A stretch of 43,392 nucleotides of DNA from Pseudomonas taeanensis MS-3 (GCF_000498575.2 NZ_AWSQ01000011.1:1-43392); one strand, 5' to 3'. Shown: positions 33,757 through 42,646, counted from the stretch's first letter. The notes: generated from the sequence alone by a model not told the origin. Numbers and translations are program-made.

Positions 33757-34142
33757 TTGACGAAGCTGAAGATATTAGTAGCGCAGAGCAGGTCAGTAAT
33801 GATGAAAATCACCAAAAACAACACGATGATACCGACCACACCACTGCCCGCTGGCGCATCCTGCAACTGCTGATTGAATTGCGCCAGTTCCGCACCAGTC
33901 AAACTATTGATCCGCTGTTCGACCTGCGAACGCTCGACCCCCATGCTCTGCAGCTTCTCTTGCACACCTTGATCATCAAGCATACTCATCAGCTGTTGAC
34001 GATCCACTTGCTGCTGTTGCTGCTGCAAAACTTCGGCCGTGCCTATCATCGCGGCATTGGCCATCGGAACCTGCACAACCATAAGGATGTGAAACGCTGC
34101 CAAAGCGACAGCCAACCGCCGAAAGATCGAATGCTTGTACAT
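33741..34142 (-). CDS. PA2779-family small membrane protein
   Basis: This 133-aa protein starts at 34142 with GGAG nine bases upstream. An N-terminal signal or membrane segment (RLAVALAAFHILMVVQVPMA) is followed by a Gln-rich helical stretch (EVLQQQQQQVDRQQLMSMLD) and a C-terminal membrane helix (GVVGIIVLFLVIFIITDLLC). It pairs with the PA2778-type peptidase and could be its substrate or partner, which is inference from the conserved pairing alone. Confidence 0.85.
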   Translation of the reverse strand: MYKHSIFRRLAVALAAFHILMVVQVPMANAAMIGTAEVLQQQQQQVDRQQLMSMLDDQGVQEKLQSMGVERSQVEQRINSLTGAELAQFNQQLQDAPAGSGVVGIIVLFLVIFIITDLLCATNIFSFVKCINR

Positions 34143-34328
34143 TGTGATTATCTCCTTAATCGACCATAACCCTAGACCCATGAGGTTCCAGGGGGTTCCA
34201 AAACAGCATAGTCAATAGACCTACTAGCAACTAAAAACTTGCTGGCAACCTTCCGCTCATTGCTCACTACACACAATCATTGAGTCGACTCTCAAGGATC
34301 ACTACTGCGGCCATTCTCACGACGGTCA

Positions 34329-36071
34329 TTACGGCACTGGGTCGCGCAACAGCTGGCTGAGCACCGCGCGCAACTTTCCCGGCTTGAGCGGTTTGTTCAA
34401 CAGCGGCACGCCCATGCGCTGCAGATCGCGTCGGCACTGATCACTGCGATCCGCGGTGATCATCACTGCGGGAATGGCCGAGGCGAAATGCCGGCGCAAG
34501 TGCTCCACCACGTCGCAGCCAATCACCCCATGATCGAGGTGAAAGTCCGCCAGAATCAGATCGGGGGCCCGTTCGCCGAGCGCCTGCAATGCGGCTGACT
34601 GATCCACTGCAACGACAACCTCGCAGCCCCACTGTTCGAGCAAAGCGGACATGCTGTGCAGAATGCTCAGTTCGTTGTCCAGCACCAACACACGTCGTCC
34701 TGGCAGCGGATCACCAACCTGCGGGCGCATGGCTATTGCAGCAGAGGGCGTCTGGATAGACTGTTGCGCCAAGGGCACACGGATGGCAAATACCGAGCCA
34801 CGGCTTGGATACGAGCGCACCGTGACCGGGTAGCCGAGCATCCGCGCGATCCGATCGACAATCGCCAAACCGAGTCCGACGCCTTTGCGCTCGGCAGCTC
34901 GGCCGACATTGAGCTGATTGAACTCGAGAAAGATGTTGTCCAACTGGTCGGCGGGAATGCCGCGACCACTGTCCCAGACTTGCAGCTCGAGATACTCACC
35001 ACGCTTGCGCGCACCGAGCAGAATGCCCCCCAGTTCGGTATAGCGACAAGCATTGCTGAGAAAGTTGCGCAGAATACGTGTGAGCAAACGGAAATCGGTG
35101 CTGATGGCATAGCCAGGAGTACGCACCCTCAGATGCAACCCCTCGGCGGCAGCCACCGACTGGAACTCCGAGGCCAGGGGCGCCAGCAATTCCTCCAGGC
35201 GGTACACATCGATATCCGGCTGGATCGCCGCCTGATCCAGTTTGGAGATATCCAGCAAGTCGGTGAGCAGGTCCTCGGCCCCCTCCAACGCCTGGTGGCT
35301 GCGTTCGACCAGCGTGTGCTCGGCCTCCGGCAGACTGCGCTCGCGCAGGGTGGAGATCAACAGGCGCGCAGCGTTCAGCGGTTGCAACAAGTCGTGGCTG
35401 GCCGCAGCCAGGTATTTGTCCTTGCTGTGGTTGGCGGCTTCGGCGGCGTCGCGCGCCTCACGCAAGGCCTGTTCGATACGCTTGCGCTCGACTATCTGCT
35501 GCAACAGGTTGCGGTTGGCTTCCTGCAGCTCGGCAGTGCGCGAACTGACCCGCTGCTCCAACTCATCATTGAGCTGTTGCAAGCGCTTTTGTGCCTGTTT
35601 GCGCTCGGTGATATCGGCGACGAACCCCTCGAACAGGCCCTCCTCATCCGGCTTCAGCAACAGGTTCATCAACACGTCTATGCTGCTGCCGTCCTTGCGC
35701 CGCAATTGTGTTTCATAGCCAAACAGCCCGGCGTCTTGGCTGAGCAGCTGACGAATGCGGGTCATTTCCTCCGCACCACCGACGAACATGTAGCTGGCCA
35801 AGTCGGTCAGTGACCAGAGCACATCCTGCGGATCATCGTAACCGAGCATCCGCGCCAAGGCAGGATTGGCGGCCCGTAGACCTTCCTGCAGGCTGGCCTG
35901 AAAGATGCCGTGCACCGCGTGTTCGAACAGCCATTTGTAGCGATTGCGCTCGGTCTCCAGCTCTTCCAAACGCGCCAGCAGCTCCGGGTAGTGACTCTTG
36001 CGTACCGAGTGGCTGCCCAGTCCGAGCAACTCGGTGAGCGCCTGCCGCTGCTGGTCAGAGGGCCTCGGCAT
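34329..36071 (-). CDS. ercS': ErcS'-like hybrid sensor histidine kinase
   Basis: The 580-aa protein has a PAS/PAC sensor domain (about residues 42-160), a coiled coil (160-215), HisKA with phospho-His226 in YLAAASHDLLQPLNAARL, HATPase (about 330-450, VGLGLAIVDRIARMLGYPV) and a C-terminal receiver (about 460-575; VLVLDNE, LILADFHLDHG, LLNKPLKPGKL). No transmembrane segment is visible, so it is cytoplasmic. I chose ATG 36071, which has GAGG upstream and overlaps ercA by 17 bases. In P. aeruginosa ErcS' next to ErcA belongs to the regulatory cascade for ethanol oxidation. Confidence 0.88.
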   Translation of the reverse strand: MPRPSDQQRQALTELLGLGSHSVRKSHYPELLARLEELETERNRYKWLFEHAVHGIFQASLQEGLRAANPALARMLGYDDPQDVLWSLTDLASYMFVGGAEEMTRIRQLLSQDAGLFGYETQLRRKDGSSIDVLMNLLLKPDEEGLFEGFVADITERKQAQKRLQQLNDELEQRVSSRTAELQEANRNLLQQIVERKRIEQALREARDAAEAANHSKDKYLAAASHDLLQPLNAARLLISTLRERSLPEAEHTLVERSHQALEGAEDLLTDLLDISKLDQAAIQPDIDVYRLEELLAPLASEFQSVAAAEGLHLRVRTPGYAISTDFRLLTRILRNFLSNACRYTELGGILLGARKRGEYLELQVWDSGRGIPADQLDNIFLEFNQLNVGRAAERKGVGLGLAIVDRIARMLGYPVTVRSYPSRGSVFAIRVPLAQQSIQTPSAAIAMRPQVGDPLPGRRVLVLDNELSILHSMSALLEQWGCEVVVAVDQSAALQALGERAPDLILADFHLDHGVIGCDVVEHLRRHFASAIPAVMITADRSDQCRRDLQRMGVPLLNKPLKPGKLRAVLSQLLRDPVP

Positions 36072-37218
36072 AGACAACCTCGACATCCCGCTGGCTCGAC
36101 TCGCGCGGATTGGTGAGGATGCACGGATCCTGCATCGCATGCTGTGACAGGAAGGGAATGTCGGCCGCGCTGACCCCATGTAAGCCCAGGGTTTCACGGA
36201 AGCCGACCGCATGCTTGAACTGAATCAGGTGCTCGATCAGGCGCAGGCGCACCTGCTGGTGATTCAGCCCGCGGCTATCGATGCCCAGGGTTTCTGCGAC
36301 CATCCTGAAGCGCTCCGGGGCGGAGTTGTAGTTGAACCCCACCACGTGTTCGACCAACACCGCGTTGCACAGGCCGTGGGGCAGATCGAGGAAGCCACCG
36401 AGACTGTGCGACATGGCATGCACCGCGCCCAGGATGGCATTGGAAAACGCCAGGCCGGCCTGCATGCTGCCGAGCATGATCTTCTCGCGCAGGGCAATAT
36501 CGTTCGGGTTGGCGATCATCGCCACCAGGTTTCCATTGATCAGGCGCATGGCTTCCAGCGCGTGGGAGTCGGTCAGCGGTCCGGAGCCGGTGGAGACGAA
36601 TGCTTCAATCGCGTGCACCAGCGCATCGATGCCGGTACAGGCGGAGAGGAACGGGTCCATGCTCAGGGTGGTTTCCGGGTCGATCAGCGAGACGTCGGGC
36701 ACCGCGCCCTTGCTGACGATGGAAAACTTCATTCGCTCGTCCTGGTTGGAAATGATCACGAACTGCGACACGTCGGCAGAGGTGCCGGCAGTAGTCGGAA
36801 TCAGGATCAGCGGCGGACTGGGCACGCGCAGGGTATCGACGCCTTCGAACTCGATGATGTTACGGCCATGGGCCACGGCGATGCCAATGCCCTTGGCACA
36901 ATCCATCGGGCTGCCGCCGCCGACTGCAACTATTACGTTGCAACCCTGAGTGAGGTAGAACTCGGCGCCGAGCATCACCTCCTCGGAGCGCGGATTGGGT
37001 GACACCTGGGTAAACAGGCAATATTCGATGCCCTGGCGCTGCAGACTGGCCTGCACATCGGCGACCCAGCCAACGGCCACTACGCCTGGGTCGGACACCA
37101 GCAAGACCTTGCGCGCGCCGTAGTTACTCGCGTAGTTGCCCACGCTGTGGCGGCAGCCGGCGCCGAAGATGATTTCCGGCGAAACAAACTTGCGGTGAAG
37201 ACTGATATCGGGGCTCAC
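36055..37218 (-). CDS. ercA: ErcA iron-containing alcohol dehydrogenase
   Basis: The 387-aa protein has the group III alcohol dehydrogenase pattern: VGGGSPMDCAKGIGI (NAD-binding), PTTAGTSADVSQFVI, and metal ligands in CTGIDALVHAIEAFVS and AMSHSLGGFLDLPHGLCNAV. The start is a GTG (37218). In P. aeruginosa ErcA (PA1991) is required for normal ethanol-oxidation regulation rather than as the main dehydrogenase. The order ercS'-ercA-pqqH is the same as there. Confidence 0.92.
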   Translation of the reverse strand: MSPDISLHRKFVSPEIIFGAGCRHSVGNYASNYGARKVLLVSDPGVVAVGWVADVQASLQRQGIEYCLFTQVSPNPRSEEVMLGAEFYLTQGCNVIVAVGGGSPMDCAKGIGIAVAHGRNIIEFEGVDTLRVPSPPLILIPTTAGTSADVSQFVIISNQDERMKFSIVSKGAVPDVSLIDPETTLSMDPFLSACTGIDALVHAIEAFVSTGSGPLTDSHALEAMRLINGNLVAMIANPNDIALREKIMLGSMQAGLAFSNAILGAVHAMSHSLGGFLDLPHGLCNAVLVEHVVGFNYNSAPERFRMVAETLGIDSRGLNHQQVRLRLIEHLIQFKHAVGFRETLGLHGVSAADIPFLSQHAMQDPCILTNPRESSQRDVEVVYAEAL

Positions 37219-37325
37219 ACTACGGCCTACTTCTTGTTGTTTTGACTAACGCCCAGCCTACTGCATTGGCTTGCCAATGCAATGCAACCTGAGTCGGGTG
37301 GCACGGGAGGTGCCGGTCGAGCTCT

Positions 37326-37397
37326 TTGTGGGAGCGGTCTTGACCGCGAAGTCTCCAAACCACTACAAAAGCATCGCGGCCAAGGCCGCTGCCACAA
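37326..37397. repeat. REP/REPIN-type palindrome pair between pqqH and ercA
   Basis: TTGTGGGAGCGGTCTTGACC (from 37326) and its imperfect inverted copy ending in AAGGCCGCTGCCACAA (to 37397) have the sequence of common Pseudomonas REP units. The two arms differ by several changes, so this is an older pair than the one near 42853. Confidence 0.8.
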
Positions 37398-37399
37398 GT

Positions 37400-37425
37400 G
37401 ACGCCCGGGTCTTCAGGCGGGCGTC
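37400..37425 (-). terminator. Hairpin spanning the pqqH stop codon
   Basis: GACGCCCG and CGGGCGTC form an 8-bp stem around a ten-base loop that includes the pqqH stop. No T-tract is seen, so it may stabilise the mRNA end rather than terminate. Confidence 0.45.
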
Positions 37426-39293
37426 GTCAGCAGGCGCTGATAGAAGCGCCACTCCTGCTCCAGGGCATGCGCCTGATTCTTTGCCTGACGAAAACCATGG
37501 GCTTCCTGCGGATACAGGTGGTAGTCCACCGCCATACCGCGCGCGCGCAGGGCGGCAACCATGGATTCGGTCTGCGCCGGCAGCACCACCACATCCCACC
37601 CGCCCTGGAAGAAGATCACGGGCGCCTCGATCTGCTCCGCATGCAGCAACGGCGTGCGCGCGGCATAGCGCTGCGCATCCTGTTCGGGGTCGCCGATGAG
37701 CCAGTCGAGGTAATCGGCCTCGAACTTGTGCGTCACCTGGCGCAAGGCCAAGGGATCACTGACGCCGTAGAGACTGGCGCCACCGCGGAATGTCCGACTG
37801 AAGGCCAGGGCGCACAGGGCGGTGTAGCCGCCAGCGCTGGCGCCACGAATAAAGGCCTTGGTCGGGTCGATCAGGTCGAGGCCGGCCAGGTGCTCGACCA
37901 ACGCGCAGGCATCCTCGACATCCAGCGCGCCCCATTGCTCATGCAGGCGCATCCGATAGGCACGGCCAAAGCCGGTGCTGCCGCGATAGTTCAGGTCGGC
38001 CACGGCAAAGCCGCGCTGAGTCCAGAACTGGATGCGTGGGTCGAATACCGGGTAACAGGCCGAAGTCGGCCCGCCATGCAGAAACACTAGTAGCGGCGGC
38101 TTTTCCCCTGCAGGCCCACGAAAACCGCCGTTATGCGGCGGATAGAAGAACCCATGGCAGCGCTCCTCACTGCCACTGGTAAACGACAGCGGCTGTGGGC
38201 GTGAGACCTCGGCCACCGGCAAGGCGACCTCGGCACCGGCCAGCACCCGGCACTGGCGGCTGACGCGGTCTATCGCCACCACCTCACCGCCACGCTCTGG
38301 CGAGGCGGCGATCAGGTAGAAGCTCGTCGCATCGGCAGCCAGTTGGCGAAAGCGGCTGTAGTCCTGAGCCAAGGGCTGTCCCTTGTCTCCACCCGGCTCA
38401 CACTCGGCCAGCCGCGCGAAACCCTCCTCGAACCAGCTCAGCAGCAAGCCATCGTCCGCCAACGCCAGGTAATTGCGATTGCCCAGTTGCCAGGGCGCAC
38501 TGGCGTGGTCGGCGACCGCGCAGGGCAACGGCGTCAGTTGTCCCTCGACCGCTTCACGCCAGGGTTGCCAGTAGCCATGGCGATCACTGAGCACCAGCAG
38601 GCGTCCTTGCGCATCGAAACAGGGTTGTTGCAGCGATTCTTCGGCCGTTTGCCCGGCGACCACCCGAACATCGCGCCAAGCTCCTTTGGCATCGCGCTGG
38701 GCGCTGCACAGGCGCGTGGCCAGCCAGGGCTGGTGTGGCCGATCCCATTCGATCCAGGCCAGACGCTGACCATCGGCGCTGAGTACCGGCGCTGCATAGA
38801 AATCGCAGCCCTCGGCCAGCACCCGCCGCGCGCCATCGGCCAGGGCGATGCAGACCAGCCGATGGCTGACCTGCCCCGCTCCGTGGGCTTCCTCGACGGC
38901 GATTATCGCCTGGGCCACGGGATCGAATTGCAGATCAGCGAAGCGGCAATCGTCTTGCCAGGTCAGCAGCACCGGGGCGGCCCCCAAGCGCTGCCAATAG
39001 ATCTGCTGGTCGGCCTCGTTGACGAACGCCAGGCCCTCATCGGTCAAACAGAACGCGCCGCCACCGTACTCATACACGCGGCTGAGCACCGACATATTGT
39101 CTGGCGTCAGGCACTCACGCTGCTGCGGTGTGCAGTGCCAGAGTGTCGAGCGGGCGTCGGCCGGGTCATATTGCAGCCATACCACTCCACCCAGCCCGGC
39201 GCGCAGCTCGGCGAAATCGCGACCGGCCGCAGCCGCCCGGTCGCTCGACCAGGAGCTGTCCCAGAACCCATACGCTGCGATCATGCCGCTCAA
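37413..39293 (-). CDS. pqqH: PqqH, prolyl-oligopeptidase-family protein of the PQQ locus
   Basis: The 626-aa protein has an N-terminal beta-propeller-like region (about residues 1-370) and a C-terminal alpha/beta hydrolase with the nucleophile Ser in IRGASAGGYTALCA (about 480), Asp in the GGWDVVVLP segment and His in PQEAHGFRQAKN. It is the S9-type peptidase gene found after pqqE in pseudomonads (PA1990). A role in handling the PqqA peptide or linked regulation has been suggested; the exact step is not settled. A 19-base gap separates it from pqqE. Confidence 0.9.
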   Translation of the reverse strand: MSGMIAAYGFWDSSWSSDRAAAAGRDFAELRAGLGGVVWLQYDPADARSTLWHCTPQQRECLTPDNMSVLSRVYEYGGGAFCLTDEGLAFVNEADQQIYWQRLGAAPVLLTWQDDCRFADLQFDPVAQAIIAVEEAHGAGQVSHRLVCIALADGARRVLAEGCDFYAAPVLSADGQRLAWIEWDRPHQPWLATRLCSAQRDAKGAWRDVRVVAGQTAEESLQQPCFDAQGRLLVLSDRHGYWQPWREAVEGQLTPLPCAVADHASAPWQLGNRNYLALADDGLLLSWFEEGFARLAECEPGGDKGQPLAQDYSRFRQLAADATSFYLIAASPERGGEVVAIDRVSRQCRVLAGAEVALPVAEVSRPQPLSFTSGSEERCHGFFYPPHNGGFRGPAGEKPPLLVFLHGGPTSACYPVFDPRIQFWTQRGFAVADLNYRGSTGFGRAYRMRLHEQWGALDVEDACALVEHLAGLDLIDPTKAFIRGASAGGYTALCALAFSRTFRGGASLYGVSDPLALRQVTHKFEADYLDWLIGDPEQDAQRYAARTPLLHAEQIEAPVIFFQGGWDVVVLPAQTESMVAALRARGMAVDYHLYPQEAHGFRQAKNQAHALEQEWRFYQRLLTTPA

Positions 39294-39312
39294 GACAATA
39301 GCTACTCCAGTT

Positions 39313-40602
39313 TCAGACCTTGCAGATCAGTTTAGAGGCTTGCTCGTTGCGAAACTGCAAAGTATCCAGTGCCCCCGGCGACTCTTCGGCCTCGCGGCGG
39401 GCTTGCACAATCACCTCATGATGCGCCGACTTGCTGCATACCGGGTCGGCATTGCTGGCGTCTCCCGTGAGCATGAAGGACTGGCAGCGACAGCCGCCAA
39501 AATCCTTGTCCTTCTCGTCGCAGGAGCGACACGGCTCGGGCATCCAGTCGTCGCCGCGAAAGCGGTTGAAGCCGAACGAGTCGCGCCAGATGTGCTCGAT
39601 GCTGTGCTCGCGCACATTGGGGAACTGCACCGGCAACTGGCGCGCGCTGTGGCACGGTAGCGCGGTGCCGTCCGGGGTGATGTCGAGGAACAGGTTGCCC
39701 CAACCGTTCATGCAGGCCTTGGGCCGTTCCTGGTAATAGTCCGGCACGACGAAGATCAGCTTGCACGGATGGTTCTCGGCGGCCAGCCGGTCGCGGTACT
39801 GGTTGGTGATGCGCTCGGCCCGCTCCAGTTGTGCCCGGGTCGGCAGCAGGCCGGCGCGATTGAGCTCGGCCCAGCCGTAGAACTGGCAGGTGGCCAACTC
39901 GACGAAATCCGCCTCCAGCTCCAGGCACAGATCAATGATCCGCTCGATGTTGTCGATGTTATGCCGGTGGGTGACGAAGTTCAGCACCATCGGATAGCCG
40001 TGGGCCTTGACCGCACGCGCCATGGCCAGCTTGTGGGCGAAGGCCTTCTTGGAGCCGGCCAGCAGGTTGTTGACCTCCTCATCGGCGGCCTGGAAGCTGA
40101 TCTGGATATGATCCAGCCCGGCCTCGCTGAAACTGGCGATGCGCGCCTCGGTCAGGCCGATGCCCGAGGTGATCAGGTTGGTGTAGTAGCCCATGTCCCG
40201 CGCCGCCTTGATCAGCTCGGCCAGGTCCTGGCGCACCAGGGGTTCGCCACCGGAGAATCCCAGCTGCGCCGCGCCCAGTTCGCGGGCCTGGCGGAACACC
40301 TCGATCCACTCGGCCGTGCTCAGCTCCTGCCCCTGCTGGCTGAAATCCAGCGGATTGGAGCAGTACGGGCACTGCAGCGGGCAGCGGTAGGTAAGTTCGG
40401 CTAGCAGCCACAAAGGCGGCCCGGCTTCAACGGATCGCCGCAAGGCTACCTGCGTTGCCGATGCGTCGTTAAAAACAGGCTCAGAATGCTCATGTACGCT
40501 TTGTACACTGCGCTTCTTCGCCTGTTTTTGCCTAGCCTCGGCGGCCTCGCCTACGCCTTGCAGCGATCCTTCATCAGTGCAGCTCGATCCAGAACTGAGC
40601 AT
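39313..40602 (-). CDS. pqqE: PqqE, radical SAM enzyme with an in-frame N-terminal insertion
   Basis: PqqE makes the Glu-Tyr carbon-carbon cross-link in PqqA. The radical SAM cluster is in TYRCPLQCPYCSNPLD, and the SPASM region carries ALPCHSARQLP and CRSCDEKDKDFGGCRC. The start at 40602 has GGAGG six bases upstream and overlaps pqqD by 29 bases. The protein is 429 aa against about 380 normally. The extra 46 residues (about 12-57) are encoded exactly by a 138-bp inverted-repeat element at 40432-40569. Residues 1-11 (MLSSGSSCTDE) and VEAGPPLWLLAELTYRC after the insertion look like the original N-terminus. Reading frame and core motifs are intact, so function may be kept. Confidence 0.94.
   Translation of the reverse strand: MLSSGSSCTDEGSLQGVGEAAEARQKQAKKRSVQSVHEHSEPVFNDASATQVALRRSVEAGPPLWLLAELTYRCPLQCPYCSNPLDFSQQGQELSTAEWIEVFRQARELGAAQLGFSGGEPLVRQDLAELIKAARDMGYYTNLITSGIGLTEARIASFSEAGLDHIQISFQAADEEVNNLLAGSKKAFAHKLAMARAVKAHGYPMVLNFVTHRHNIDNIERIIDLCLELEADFVELATCQFYGWAELNRAGLLPTRAQLERAERITNQYRDRLAAENHPCKLIFVVPDYYQERPKACMNGWGNLFLDITPDGTALPCHSARQLPVQFPNVREHSIEHIWRDSFGFNRFRGDDWMPEPCRSCDEKDKDFGGCRCQSFMLTGDASNADPVCSKSAHHEVIVQARREAEESPGALDTLQFRNEQASKLICKV
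40432..40569. mobile_element. 138-bp MITE-like element inserted in pqqE
   Basis: Terminal inverted repeats of 15 bases (40432-40446 and 40555-40569; GGATCGC-GCAAGGC type, 14 of 15 matching) enclose an internal stem of AAAAACAGGC (40471-40480) with GCCTGTTTTT, and a smaller stem TGTAC/GTACA. The length is 46 codons, so the pqqE frame is kept. It resembles a short repeat I recall from intergenic DNA of several Pseudomonas genomes. A TTCA lies near each end and may be a target duplication, though not perfectly placed. Confidence 0.8.
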
Positions 40603-40852
40603 TGGCGACCTCCATAAAGGCAAGAATGTCTTCATCGATTCCCGGTACATCGGGGAAGCGCGAGCTGAGGGTGTCAATGATCTCGGCGACGCTGTGGGCG
40701 CCGTTGACCTGTTTGAGGATCTCCCCGGCGCTGTCGTTGAGCTTGATCATGCCTTCTGGGTAGAGCAGCACATGGCAGCTCTGCGCCGGTTCCCACTGCA
40801 GACGGAAGCCGCGGCGCAGCTTGGGGACCTGGCTGGTGCTCAGTGGACTCAT
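40574..40852 (-). CDS. pqqD: PqqD, PqqA-binding chaperone
   Basis: This 92-aa protein has the PqqD pattern: RRGFRLQWEPAQSCHVLLYP, EGMIKLNDSAGEILKQVNG and VAEIIDTLSSRFP. It presents the PqqA peptide to PqqE. Its start overlaps the pqqC stop by four bases, and the pqqE start lies inside its last codons. Confidence 0.96.
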   Translation of the reverse strand: MSPLSTSQVPKLRRGFRLQWEPAQSCHVLLYPEGMIKLNDSAGEILKQVNGAHSVAEIIDTLSSRFPDVPGIDEDILAFMEVANAQFWIELH

Positions 40853-41601
40853 AGCGCTATTCCTCGGTGCCAGACGCGCTCGCTCGTCACCGTGTGGTAC
40901 GGCGGGCGCTGTAGTTCATAGGCCATGCTCATGGCGTCGAGCATGCTCCACAGCACGTCCAGCTTGAATTGCAAAATCTCCAGCATGCGCTGCTGGGCCT
41001 CCAGGCTGCAGTAGTGCTGCAGGGTGATGCGTAAACCGTGCTCGACATCGCGGCGCGCCTGGCCCAGGCGGGTACGGAAGTAGTCGTAGCCGCCGGCGTC
41101 GATCCAGGGGTAATGCTGCGGCCAGGCGTCCAGGCGCGACTGGTGGATCTGCGGGGCGAACAGCTCAGTCAGCGAACTGCTGGCGGCTTCCTGCCAGCTG
41201 GCGCGGCGGGCGAAGTTGACGTAGGCGTCGACGGCGAAGCGCACCCCCGGCAGCACCAGCTCCTGCGACAGCACCCGCTCACGCTGCAGGCCCACGGCCT
41301 CGGCCAGGCGCAGCCAGGCCTCGATGCCGCCCTCCTCGCCAGGCGCGCCGTCGTGGTCGAGGATGCGCTGCACCCACTCGCGGCGGGTATCTCGATCCGG
41401 GCAGTTGGCCATAATCGCCGCATCCTTCAGCGGAATGTTCAACTGGTAGTAGAAGCGGTTGGCGACCCAGCCCTGGATCTGCTCGCGGCTGGCACGCCCC
41501 TCGTACATCGCCCGATGGAACGGGTGATGAATGTGGTAGTAGGCGCCCTTGGCGCGCAGCGCCTGCTCGAATTCGGCAGGGCTCATGGCGATCTGGCTCA
41601 T
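40849..41601 (-). CDS. pqqC: PqqC, pyrroloquinoline-quinone synthase
   Basis: The 250-aa cofactorless oxidase completes ring closure and the eight-electron oxidation in the last step of PQQ synthesis. Diagnostic segments are YYHIHHPFHRAMYEGRASRE, WVANRFYYQLNIPLKDAAIM and the ELFAPQIHQSRLDAWPQHYP helix. AAGGAG precedes the ATG. Length is normal. Confidence 0.97.
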   Translation of the reverse strand: MSQIAMSPAEFEQALRAKGAYYHIHHPFHRAMYEGRASREQIQGWVANRFYYQLNIPLKDAAIMANCPDRDTRREWVQRILDHDGAPGEEGGIEAWLRLAEAVGLQRERVLSQELVLPGVRFAVDAYVNFARRASWQEAASSSLTELFAPQIHQSRLDAWPQHYPWIDAGGYDYFRTRLGQARRDVEHGLRITLQHYCSLEAQQRMLEILQFKLDVLWSMLDAMSMAYELQRPPYHTVTSERVWHRGIAL

Positions 41602-41613
41602 GTGCCTGGCTCC

Positions 41614-42528
41614 TTACAGCTGGATGCTCATGCCGTCCCACGCCACCTCAATGTCATGGGCACGCAGCTCGGCGTGTTCCGGCGAATCGAGGTCGAGGAT
41701 CGGGTTGGTGTTGTTGATGTGGATGAGGATCTTCTGCGCGGCCGGCAGGCCATCGAGCACCTCAATCATGCCGCCGGGGCCGCTCTGACACAGATGGCCC
41801 ATCTCGCTGCCGAGCTTGTCGCCGACCTCGCAGACGCGCATCTCGTCGTCGCGCCACAGGGTGCCGTCGACCAACAGGCAGTCGGCACGACGCATCCAGT
41901 TCAGCAGACTGTCGTCCACCTGGCCCAGGCCCGGTGCGTAGAACAGCTTGCCGCCCGTGCGGCGATCTTCGACGAACAGGCCGATGTTGTCGCCGGGGTG
42001 CGGGTTGCCGCGATGCGGCGAGTACGGCGGCGCGCTGCTGCGCAGGGCAATCGCGGTGATCGCCAGGTCTGGACAGGCGGCAATGCTGAATGGCGCGCCG
42101 TCCAGCTCGATGCGCTGGTGCTGCAGGCCGCCATTCCAGTGTTCGAGCATGTTGAACAGCGGAAAGCCGCTGCTCAGGTCCTGGTGCACCATCTCGGTAC
42201 ACCAGACTTGATGTGGGCAGCCCTCGCGCAGAGTCAGCAGGCCGGTGCAGTGATCGATCTGGCTGTCGAGCAGGATGATCCCGCCGATGGCCGTGTCGCG
42301 CAGCTGGCGTGCCGGCTGCAAGGCCGGAAAGGACTCGAGCTGACTGCGAATGTCCGGCGAGGCGTTGCACAGGATCCAGTCCTTGCCGTTGTCGCTCAGG
42401 GCAATCGAAGACTGGCTGCGCGCTTGTGTGCGCAGGCTGCCATCGCGCACGCCACGGCAGTTGCGGCAATTGCAGTTCCACTGGGGAAAGCCACCGCCGG
42501 CAGCGGAACCGAGAATCTGGATATACAT
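41614..42528 (-). CDS. pqqB: PqqB, metallo-beta-lactamase-fold oxygenase
   Basis: The 304-aa protein opens with MYIQILGSAAGGGFPQWNCN and the Cys-rich NCRNCRGVRDG; SQIDHCTGLLTLREG and ILIHINNTNPILD carry metal-ligand positions. PqqB hydroxylates the cross-linked Tyr-derived intermediate. The ATG at 42528 has GGGGGA upstream; the frame to 42612 has no ribosome site. Confidence 0.96.
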   Translation of the reverse strand: MYIQILGSAAGGGFPQWNCNCRNCRGVRDGSLRTQARSQSSIALSDNGKDWILCNASPDIRSQLESFPALQPARQLRDTAIGGIILLDSQIDHCTGLLTLREGCPHQVWCTEMVHQDLSSGFPLFNMLEHWNGGLQHQRIELDGAPFSIAACPDLAITAIALRSSAPPYSPHRGNPHPGDNIGLFVEDRRTGGKLFYAPGLGQVDDSLLNWMRRADCLLVDGTLWRDDEMRVCEVGDKLGSEMGHLCQSGPGGMIEVLDGLPAAQKILIHINNTNPILDLDSPEHAELRAHDIEVAWDGMSIQL

Positions 42529-42546
42529 GGAGAGTCCCCCGTGAGA

Positions 42547-42567
42547 TGCCCCGGTATGACCGGGGCA
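42547..42567 (-). terminator. Hairpin between pqqA and pqqB
   Basis: TGCCCCGGT and ACCGGGGCA form a 9-bp stem with a three-base loop eight bases after the pqqA stop. No T-tract follows. It could stabilise a short, abundant pqqA message or partly terminate, keeping PqqA in excess over the enzymes. Confidence 0.65.
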
Positions 42568-42574
42568 GGACGGA

Positions 42575-42646
42575 TCAGCGATTGGCGATGTACAGGGTGA
42601 CTTCGAAACCAATGCGCAGGTCGGTAAAGGCGGGTTTAGTCCACAT
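42575..42646 (-). CDS. pqqA: PqqA, PQQ precursor peptide
   Basis: The 23-residue peptide starts MWTKPAFTDLRIGFEVTLY and carries the conserved Glu15 and Tyr19 that are cross-linked and turned into PQQ. GAGGA lies seven to eleven bases before the ATG. It is first in the pqqABCDE order and was found only by reading the sequence, being far below usual ORF cut-offs. Confidence 0.97.
   Translation of the reverse strand: MWTKPAFTDLRIGFEVTLYIANR

Noticed and set aside
35242..35718. Plus-strand ORFs opposite ercS', and similar long ORFs opposite pqqH, pqqB and pheT
   Set aside because: They mirror the codon pattern of the true minus-strand genes and show no motifs or ribosome sites.
40603..40677. 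25-codon upstream extension of pqqE
   Set aside because: It lies inside pqqD, and the ATG at 40602 has the strong GGAGG site.
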